Shown: one piece after another, positions 55,823 to 64,000 of the stretch
Layout: every line of letters begins with the position of its first letter
How positions within the stretch are numbered: position 1 is the stretch's first letter
Source: Takakia lepidozioides
Taxonomy: Eukaryota; Streptophyta; Takakiopsida; Takakiales; Takakiaceae
Assembly: GCA_030704615.1 (NCBI GenBank)
Contig: CM060732.1
Coordinates: 35,633,053 to 35,697,052 of the forward strand
Reading direction: 5' to 3'
DNA: 64,000 nucleotides
Notes under the pieces: model-generated
The model's database searches: none
Told to the model about the DNA's origin: nothing
Seen by the model: only the letters and a program-made list of their open reading frames with translations
Program-made: the position numbers and the translations under genes

Positions 55823-57656
55823 TACTCATAAGACGTTGTTTGCGGTAGCCTTGTGGCCATTGACCCCGCGTCCAGTTTGGATGGATCATAAAGGGACAGA
55901 ACCTACCTCAGTCAGGGCTGACGTCGGTAGTAAGACTTACCCTCATAAAGGACGTTGATTCGGGTTTTCCAGATATCCTCTAGAAATCCTTTCACACAAG
56001 CATCAATCTGCTGTGTGTGGTTTGTCCAGTAACTAGGCCTCAGAAGGGCCTGGGCTTTTGGCTCAGCCTCGAGACTTTCAAAGTTGGTAAACATAGGTAC
56101 AGGCACAATTCTCTAGATTGGAGGAGAGCTTCTCTCTGTTGAGAGTACCCCGGACAGTGAATCAGAAAATGAATATTGTCTTCGGGTTGCCCACACAACG
56201 GGCAATTGCACTCTCCCGTTCCTCTCTGCTTCTGTTTACTGTTCAAAGGTAGGCTTCCTGCCCTGAGTTTAAATTTCAGTCTGGTGCCGAGAGTGGGTAG
56301 ACCCTTGAGGTCATCCATGATATCCCCTCCCATGTCACGGACTGGAAACAAGTTCAGGGAAGTTTTCTGCCTAACTTCATTTTCATCGGACAATTTTCTG
56401 GTAACAGGCATGGCTTTGGACACTACAGTCTCTAAGTCGGATTTATCCAGCAAGGTCAAGACTTGCGGGTCCAGATTCAGATCCTTGAGAGTCTCTTCTA
56501 CTCTCTTCTGCCAGGACTTAGCCTGTTTGACAGGGTGGTCCTGTTTCCAAGATATAGAGTCGATTAACATAGGATATCTGGTGTTGGACTTGTGTTGCAA
56601 CTGACCCCACCATCTGACCTTGAATTCATCTCGTCGGGAGCTTAAGGGATGCCAAACTCACCCCGAACAGCCACATTGGCTGTTTTGGAGCATGCTGACA
56701 TGCACTCCCTAAGCACCCCCACTTTAATGGATTCTAGAGACTTAGCCTGGTTGGAGTTATCAACCCATATAGCAGATCCGTACTCCAAGGCAGGTCTGAT
56801 AACGCGGCAAAGCAAGGTTTTCTTGACCTCAGAGTAAATCCCTCTGCAGTGGAAAAATTTAGTGTGACTCAGCGCTTTGCCCTTGCCAGTCTGAACAACT
56901 TTCTGGATATGTGCATCCCAGTTACAGTTGGAGGAAAACTCAACGTCCAGGTATGTGTAGGGAGAGAGGACTGGAATCTCTTGGCTACCCCACTGCCACA
57001 CTTAAGATCACTTCCTCCCTCTCCTCTGTCGTTGAATGCCACCACTGCACATATACTGACATTAGCCTCTAGCCCCCAAAGATCAACGTATCTCTTCGCG
57101 CAATCAATCAATTCCTGGAGGTTGGAAGGAGTCTCCCCTATGCCTGCGAAGTCATCCGCAAACATAAGGGCTGGAATGGTGGCATCACCCACCCTTAACC
57201 CAAATCCCTCACGTTCCACATCCTCGAGGAGTTGATTGATGAAAACATTGAAGAGCAGAGGGGAGAGGGTACATCCTTGAGCTACACCTTGGTCTATGTC
57301 AAAGAAGTTAGACTTCTGTCCATTAACAGTGACACAGCTTTTGGTGTGAGCATACAAGTTATGGACAACTCTCCACAGTTTTCCCCCGCAAGACCAAAGG
57401 CGGAGCCATAGACCATCTCTCCACACTGTGTCATAAGCCTTTTTGACATCCAAGAAGAAAACATAAGTGGGTTTCCCTTCTTTTTTCCTTCCCTGGATAA
57501 TCTGGCTTAGAGTGAAGATATGGTCCACACAGCCCCTGTTTCGCCGAAAGCCAGCTTGGCCTTCGTGAAAACAACCTCTAGATTCCAGATCAACCTCGAG
57601 ACGAGTACTTATAACTCTGCAAAATATCTTGCCAACAGCATTGAGAAGCGTGATGC

Positions 57657-57693
<37 letters not shown>

Positions 57694-60600
57694 TGTTGGG
57701 TCCCTAAAACCCTCACCTAAAACCCTAGGCTATGGGGATGATGAAGCTAGCTGTTTGGAAATACAGGATCTGGAGGTGGAGGAAGCAAATCGCGTGAGAA
57801 AGATGAACGCCTCAAGGAGGCCCTAGATACAGCTTCAGCTCTCAGAGAAGAGCTTGAAAGTCTCAAGAAACTAAGGTCTGATTGATTTCTAGCATGTCTC
57901 CCAATGTAAATATGGTTGGCCTTGACACACTTGCGTGTACATTCCAGTTGATCCAAACTTATAGAGTTACTGAACTTTGAAAGATGACAACCTTCTTCAG
58001 GAAAATTGAAGCAGTAGGAGGCAAGCGTCGGCGAGAGGATGGAGCGGAAGCCGAAGTAGATAATGTTGGCAGTCTATTCCAGCCCACCGATATGGGCAGG
58101 GAAGCTTATGGAGAATGCAGCAATGTTGGCCACAAGTCATTGCTAGTGAAGACAAGGAGCCCTACAAAACAAATGCAGCCAGGTAAAGACCCCTGGTCCC
58201 TGCCATGGGACGCGGGAAGACCTCTGCCACTGGACACACATGGGACAGCAAGCGGCCCTGGGCCTTCCCAGAAACACACTTTAGAGTCCCACCAGAACAA
58301 GGCCTTGTTTCAAGGAGAGTCTTCTGGTGCTGTGCCCTTTGAGACCGTGCTTAGAGCTCGGACACTCAATGATGGTGCGTACACTCTTCTTGCTCTCCTT
58401 ATTCTGTGTCTGACAGTTTTTGTCGTCTGTGGTCTGACAGTGATGTCTCTGATTTTGCCTTCTGCACACTTAGTTTTGCACTGTTCCCTGCATGATTAAC
58501 TGGTATACATATAGACAAACCTACTTTTTTATGACAGAAGGGCAATAACTTCTTATTGTGGTTGGCTGAATTGGAGGGCCTGAATCCTCCAGTCAATTAC
58601 CAGCTCAAAGCTTTGCTTTGTGGATCACATAGCTCAATACAGTTCTAGTTTGGACTCTGCAGGTTGTGTGAATTCAATTCCAATAGAGAGGACAAGATCC
58701 GAGTCATATCAGGTAAGCACCCATGTTTTTTACCAAGTTTGTAACTTCCTTGTTTCCAAACACTTCGGATTGAATATGTGGAATTCGAAATTTCTCCTTT
58801 ACTCACCAAAAATTCATCCTTTGTGTGTTTTAGCCTATGTTCAGGGGTTGTCTTTACCGACGTGCATGTTGAGGTCTTTTCCAGATGTGTCAGTACATGT
58901 CAACAAATCTCCCAGCTTTTCCTTTGCTGAATGACAGATTCCCGAGGTGCCTAGCGAAGAACCCACAACAACTGCCAATGGATGTGCTGATGTGGGGATA
59001 GAGACAGGAAGGCCGGCTGCTCATGGGAGAGGTCCGGGGATGAAAAACGCTTTGGGTATGGGTGAACTTACTCACAGGCTCCAACAAATTTGGGGTACTG
59101 GGGGTGCAAGAGATGATGGTGTTGCCCTCCTGCCTGAGATGTTTGCAGTGTGCCGCGAAGAGTTGTACCTTTTGTTAACAAATGAGGCCTATGCGGATGA
59201 TAGTAGGAAAGGAAGACTGTCAGCTCCAGAAGGTTCAAAATGTTTGAAGCGAAGGGAAAGTCTTACCAGCCAGTTGACCCCTGACAAGAGAGATTCAGTT
59301 GCATTGAAGTTACATAACACTTTGGCAAACGTAAGCCATGTCTGCTACCCCTCAGGGTTGGGAAGGGTCGTGTCAGGTGTACGAGCAAGTAGCCTTTGTT
59401 AGGTCACCACCTGTTGCATGGGTCTGTCTATCTGTTCAATTTTGTCTTTCTCTGGCCTCTCTTGGTCTGTGTTGCCTACAATGAGACCCAAGATTGAAAT
59501 TGGCCATTAGCAGAGAATCATGTATCGAGAAGTGATCCAAGAACCTCTCTTCATTTTGGCCCTTACGGAACTGAACGGGCAGTGAAATAAGACCAGACAT
59601 GTTTTATACTGAATTTTTACTCCTTTTCTTTCTGCCATGAATGCAGGTGGCCAATAAGCTGGCGTCTGCAGCAACTCTCATTGGTCCCTTGCTCGAGTAT
59701 TGCCACTTTGTGAATGTATGTGGAGAGAGCTGTCAACATTTGTCTGTGTTCTCTTGTTGTTATCAAAGGCTTGTTCAAATGTGCCATAGCATGTTGTTTT
59801 TTGTGTTATTATGTCAATCAGTAAGTTTCTGCAAATGTAATTCATGTCAGTAATGTTTCTGTCGCATACTCTACAAGTCATCTTGCTGCCGAAACCTATG
59901 GCTGGCGGTCTCTGAACCAAATCTGGTCAGGTTGCACTTCAACTCGAATGAAATGGAAGGAAGTATCTGACTTTGTGATGATCCCCCTCAGATGCACATT
60001 GTACAAAGTGCTCTTCATGTGTTGCACTGCATACTCCACCACAACTCTGGCTGCAGGGAGAGGGTGCTTGGAAGGTTTGTGACTTCGCTCTTTCGTCTTG
60101 TTGGCCCAAAGTTTTGGCTCTTTTCATTGTGTGATTTATATTTTTTTGGAATGTCTGTGTCTTACAATAATGCATAGTCTTTTGCTGGACGTCTCTATGT
60201 GCATGTTTTATCACCAATGTTGATTCTATGTCATCACCATGCATGCCCAATGTGATGGATCCTTCTACCGCACCTCTTTACTGGTGGAATGAAAGTGATG
60301 AAGTCAGTGGGGTTGAGCTGAGCAAAGGGTCAATTGCAGGATTAATAACTTTTTAACATGCTCTACGTTGTTTCTCTACCAGCACTGGCTCCATAAACTC
60401 CAGCATTGATGCTCAACCCGGAGAAGCAGGTGTCTCGGTAAGCTTGAAAAAATTGAATGTGAGATATGAAGGAAAAGGATGGTTCATTGCCTATGGCAGC
60501 CCTGAAGCAACTAACAAAAGGCCCAACTCACTTCCGGTGACTGAGGACAGGGGCACTCTCCCTCGTTTCTCTTCACCAAGGATTATCTGCTGGCCGCTTG

Positions 60601-63127
60601 GGTCAGCCAGCAATCCAGTGGCCAAAATCTTGGACTCCACAAGGACCTTGCCAGATGGAACCATGGGCAAGGTCACCAGAATTCCTGCTCCTAAGCTGCA
60701 AGATGCCAGTGGAGCTGAAAGGGAGGTGCCACATGGGAGTGATGAAACCAAGGTGGAGGAAGGGCACAGAGATCTACCTCCATTTGTCCAGTGGTTATTG
60801 GACTTGGCCTTGCAGTCTCTGAGCTCTGGTGTGAGATTTGAGGCAACAGCTATAATCTGCATACTGGTGGTGCACAGTGAACCATTAGTAGAAAGGGCAA
60901 AGTAAGTCTCCATATTGATAATGCTCTTATGCTCTCTCAAAGAGGAGAGCCAACTACAAATGGTTGTCGTTTATATGTTTGAACATTCCGCCAGTAACTC
61001 AGTCCTTCACAATCCATTTGGTGGTTCAATTGCATAACGAGTTTGTCCTGACCGACTCACTTGATGTGCAGATTTGGGCCTCTGTTTTGGGAAGGTGGCC
61101 TGGAATCACTGCTGAAGGAAAGTGTGGGTGTAGATGTACAATTGCAGGCTGTCCGGCTGGTGCACCTTCTCTTACATTGTAGGTCTGCACCCGATCTCTT
61201 CTCCACTCAATTGTTAGAATCTTTTCCCTACCACATAGCTTTTCATGATGGATCTGTAACACAGGAGAAGCTCTAATGTATACATCATTTCCACTTTGTT
61301 GCAAATGCATAGTGGTAGCCATGTCACCCTGTCGGATTCTGTGTTTGCTAGAGCTGAATTCCATGTAAGTTGTGTATTTTGATACTAATACCAGAGCGCA
61401 AGCCTATCGAGCATTAGCAGATGTACCTGTAAGCAAAGAAAATGTTCTTGTAACCCCATTGCAGGACCTGCTTGTGAATGAGACCGGTTTGTCATTTCCT
61501 GCAAATTTCAATGTTATATAGTGTTAGTGCAAAGTAACTTAAGTCCCCTCCTGTTATGATTCAGGTCCTGTTCTTTTCCAACGTTTTTGCACTACTGAGG
61601 AATCCATCCAGAGGGGTGATGCCTCAGAGACTGGAAGAAATCACAACTGCAGGCCAAATCAAACTGACAAATTCACCATGGAGGAATCAAATGTTGACAG
61701 CCAAGTGGAGCGGAAAGAATCGGGAACAGACATGCACCGTAGGTCCAGGTTGGGTGTAGTCAGGTCTTCCAAGCAAGGGTTGGATGGAAAGGGCAGAAAA
61801 TGGGAGGGGTTGGGAGCATTGGCTGCTTGTTTGAGATACACTGGCAACAGTCTCCAGGTAATTCCTCTCTTCAGTGTGGAGTTTGTTCAGGGGGAGTTCA
61901 CATCTGTATGTCTGGACATTTTGCGAAAAGCACAGAAAAGATTGATTGTTTGACTCCCTCCCATGAGGGAGGGAATCAAACATTTGGGGTCCTTTGATGT
62001 GTTCTCTTTGGTTATCTTGTAATCCCACTGCGTCCCTTTGGTTTTCTACTTATTTCTTCTCTTCTCAGGCATTCTTTGTCCCATGCTCTTTGGGCTTCAT
62101 GGGGACATTGTGAAGTTCCTTTCTTCCTCTTGGTATGTCCATGTAGTGCAAACTTATGAACAAATCGAAACTTGGAAATCTCAACTGGATTTCAATGGCA
62201 CATTGGATTTCTGGGACCAACTGTGAAATATTCTATACAAGTGCACTTTGAATCTTCTGTGCAGGAATACTCCTTGAGAAGGAATGTAGTACGTGTGCTG
62301 GCATTCCTCACTACATCTGGAGATTGTGGTACTGCAATCCTTGTTGAAATGCCTTTGAAGCAAAATGGTTGTGGACCAATAGGAGGCCCTACAGATGACC
62401 GGCAGCGAGGGGAAGGAGTCATAGGCGTCCAGAGTGACAGTTTGCAACAACCAGAGGTGGAAGGAGAGGCTTCAGGTGGCCTCCATGCAATGCCGGGGAA
62501 CAGTAATATACCGGTGACTGGTTCATCAATTGGGGATGGAGTAGACAGGGCCTCAACGGAGCATGCTAGGCAAGGTGTAGTTCTAGATGAGGCAGAGAAT
62601 GGGCAAAGTATTCCAAGGCATCTGGTAGCACTTTTGGGTATGGAGCTCGATGCAGAGGACAACGATGAAAAGACAAGTAATGCTACAGGCCCAGCAGAAG
62701 AGAGGTAAATGTACAGAAGGGGCTCATAACAGTCAGTCCTTGCACGACTTGACAGCATTGGACAGCGAGTTTAGAATATTTCAATTGTGGGAAGGGAGGG
62801 GCATATCTGGCGTATGTAGGCACTTGAAATGACAAGTTTTGAGCCATGTGCAGGGCATGCTTGATTCGGGAGGCTCTGACATTGCTTTGCCAACTCTCAT
62901 CGCACAGAGTTCATTCTTCAACGGTTTTGGCATTGCTTACGATCGACAAAGAAACCACTAGAGTAACTCTTAGTGCCTTGAATCACTTGATTATTTGGGG
63001 CTCCCGGGGTGAGATGTCCAGTTCTGTCCAGAAAATGGCAGGCAACTTCAGAGACATGGTGGAGCTAGCAAGAGGCCTGCGAAGACAGGTTATGTCAGGG
63101 TTGACGGAATTTCAGGATAGTCTCTAG
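49893..63127 (+). CDS. ATRIP: ATRIP-like ATR-interacting protein, many exons
   Basis: ATRIP bridges RPA-coated single-stranded DNA and the ATR kinase in the replication checkpoint. Likely exons: 49893-50609, 51340-51381, 57799-57875, 58001-58374, 58938-59330, 59647-59715, 59992-60074, 60383-60901, 61072-61182, about 61565-61857, 62265-62704, 62854-63127. Exons near 58540-58720 are uncertain. The first ATG is MLGDSGESYDD, an acidic start. Coiled-coil pieces (NLKGLLAEKDGAISILRSRL, RELERLASELSFK, KDERLKEALDTASALREEL) follow at phase-compatible junctions. HEAT-like segments (LIGPLLEYC, VQSALHVLHCILHH, VQLQAVRLVHLLLHC) and the C-terminal LIREALTLLCQLSSH to DMVELARGLRRQVM fit plant ATRIP. The LINE cluster sits in the intron after exon 2. 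The call rests on remembered family features, not on a search. Confidence 0.6.
52149..52305 (-). mobile_element. LINE fragment with internal deletion
   Basis: The 3' terminal LINE sequence (ATGTACTCATAAGATGTTGTTTGC on the plus strand) jumps at about 52181 to an inner part (GGGCCTGGGCTTTT). The fragment is bounded by G/GA-rich runs. Confidence 0.65.
52321..52521 (-). mobile_element. 5'-truncated LINE copy, about 200 bp
   Basis: It begins after an AGAGAGAGAG run with the LINE 3' end (ATTGTACTCATAAGACGTTG) and is cut at CTGCTGTGT, followed by another GA-rich run. Its sequence matches the 3' end of the neighbouring larger copy almost perfectly. Confidence 0.8.
52625..54672 (-). pseudogene. LINE reverse transcriptase (copy 1)
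   Basis: The frame has LNGYKAGGPDGIVNELIK, IVNLYKKGDREEPGNYRGI, GFRRNRGCVDHIFTL, VFFLDVKKAYDTVWR, GVAQGCTLSPLLFNVFIN, and the catalytic FADDFAG. It continues through a thumb region (LEANVSKCAVVAF, SYTYLGVEF) to a terminal cysteine/histidine motif CNCPLCGQSEDSIHFLIHC. A frame change near 53900 (GFGWVIPP) separates the two halves. The protein would prime reverse transcription at a nicked target. Confidence 0.88.
54669..55328 (-). pseudogene. LINE ORF1-like region with three 42-residue repeats
   Basis: The frame has FILRVSNRFDALDEVE, a common ORF1/Gag-like start in plant LINEs. Three tandem units follow, each containing GFGTLNGLPILKVYTRR, SIHGVIVPK and SDGQS...CAEPERR. The unit is about 126 bp in DNA (about 54740-55140). 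It runs straight towards the RT region without an endonuclease. The role of the repeats is unknown. Confidence 0.65.
55651..55671. repeat. (GA)n microsatellite between LINE copies
   Basis: An AAAAGAGAGAGAG tract separates LINE copy 1 from the next truncated copy. Confidence 0.9.
55672..55787 (-). mobile_element. 5'-truncated LINE copy, about 116 bp
   Basis: It holds only the 3' terminal LINE segment, from the (TC)n tail to GTAGTAAG, with (GA)n on both sides. Confidence 0.82.
55788..55820. repeat. (GA)n microsatellite
   Basis: A pure AG run of about 33 bases lies between two LINE 3' ends. Confidence 0.9.
55821..57660 (-). mobile_element. LINE copy 2, 5'-truncated, 1.84 kb
   Basis: It is nearly the same sequence as 52537-54380, cut off inside the reverse transcriptase at GATGCCACG, and followed by another (GA)n tract. 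Same orientation as the other copies. Confidence 0.88.
55912..57528 (-). pseudogene. LINE reverse transcriptase (copy 2, partial)
   Basis: The remaining part starts near the GCVDHIFTL region, keeps FFLDVKKAYDTVWR, GVAQGCTLSPLLFN and the catalytic FADDFAG, and ends with the CNCPLCGQ...HC motif. Frame changes near 56640, 56880 and 57000 break it. Confidence 0.85.
57661..57689. repeat. (GA)n microsatellite at LINE copy 2 5' junction
   Basis: A pure AG run directly at the truncation point of LINE copy 2, followed by intron sequence of the ATRIP-like gene. Confidence 0.9.
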
Positions 63128-64000
63128 GCAAGAAGGTTTGGTCATAATTTAGGAGGAGCAATATTTTCCCTGGATGTGTCATGGGGATAGCAAACCAGTA
63201 AGAGGTCCTTGCTGTAATCCATTTGTCCTCTACCCCTTCTTGCATGATTTGTCATATCCATGGCATTTCAAATTGGTCTAGTGGACTCATCTTCCATCTT
63301 CTCGATTCAGGCTTTCTCTTTTGCACAAAGTGCATATCAAATAGACAGGAGGTCACTGCATCATTGTCCTACAAAAGAGTTCGCATGCAGCTCCTATGAA
63401 AGAGTTGTTGGAGTACTATCAGCTAGGAGATGCGCCTGTTTTCCATGAAAGCAAACTTAATGCTGTGCTTCAATTTTTCGCTAGTCCGGAAATGTGTGTA
63501 GCTTGTTAAGTTTGCTGCAGTTTTTTGGGGTTCTGGTCTGCTTTGCAGCTGAAAAGAACAGCTTGACTGCCAGCTCACCGGATTCATAGAATGGTACACA
63601 CTACACACGATTCTTTTGTCAGTACACACGATACTAGTACACGACATGGTTTCAATTTTCAGTCGTTGATGCCAGAGATATCGGAGATGGAGTCATCTTA
63701 TTTTCCGACCTCGTGGTCTTTACACCATAGAGTATCATCAATACATTGTCTCAACGTTAGTGTAACCCTACAGCTAAGAAAAGATAAAGGTAAAGTTTGT
63801 TTAGCTTCTACAGCTGAGAAAAGAGAAAGATACAATGTTGTAACTGAAACATCAAGCACTTGTTTGGTCACTGCTCACTGCACTCAAGTCATATCCAAGG
63901 TATGTGATAGATTTAGGTGGTGTAAAGAGGCAAAAAAACATTCAGATGGTACAGTTACACAGTTTTTTCTTCAAAAAGTTATGTGAAAGTTCAGGCAGTT
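63128..64000. other. Downstream of ATRIP-like gene, nothing recognised
   Basis: After the stop codon the sequence holds short frames only. The ORF near 63591-63986 has no recognisable motif. Part of it should be the 3' untranslated region of the ATRIP-like gene. Confidence 0.45.

Overview
The window looks like nuclear DNA of a streptophyte, most likely a charophyte green alga such as Chara. This is inferred from plant-type telomere units (TTTAGGG), intron-rich genes resembling plant PRIM1 and ATRIP, and a Ty3 retrotransposon that carries a cytosine methyltransferase. No rRNA, tRNA or CRISPR array was seen.

Layout. (1) 1-37.46 kb is the remains of a DNA primase small-subunit gene (PRIM1) torn open by mobile DNA. 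Exons 1-3 (36450-37458) and 4-6 (15788-16826) lie on the minus strand. A later exon (1266-1377) lies on the plus strand, so the locus seems rearranged. Intron 3 holds a Ty3/gypsy element (17054-36252). The intron after exon 6 holds a giant Mutator-like element, MULE copy 1 (2010-15675). A shorter MULE copy 2 (22290-29638) is nested inside the Ty3 element, with a 9-bp target duplication. (2) 37.5-45.6 kb is a gene for a diverged protein-kinase-fold protein. Its 4.7-kb intron and flanks are a mosaic of duplicated blocks. (3) 46.4-48.0 kb is a decayed pogo/Tigger-type transposase. (4) 48.1-49.4 kb is AT-rich repetitive DNA. (5) 49.9-63.1 kb is an ATRIP-like checkpoint gene. One intron of it holds a head-to-tail cluster of LINE copies separated by (GA)n tracts.

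The most interesting content is two unrelated DNA-methyltransferase-like modules on two nested mobile elements. The Ty3 element has a C5-cytosine methyltransferase between protease and reverse transcriptase, and a PHD finger behind integrase where many plant Ty3 elements have a chromodomain. The MULE has a SWIM-type transposase gene and a second, divergent gene whose product joins a ParB-like region to a permuted (beta-class) amino-methyltransferase-like fold with an altered catalytic motif. Its noncoding DNA is packed with a perfect palindrome centred on TTCGGCGCCGAA. Most element ORFs are broken. The premature stops are mostly CAG to TAG or CGA to TGA changes, as expected from deamination of methylated CHG and CG sites. 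Exon boundaries and lost residues are read by eye and should be treated as models.
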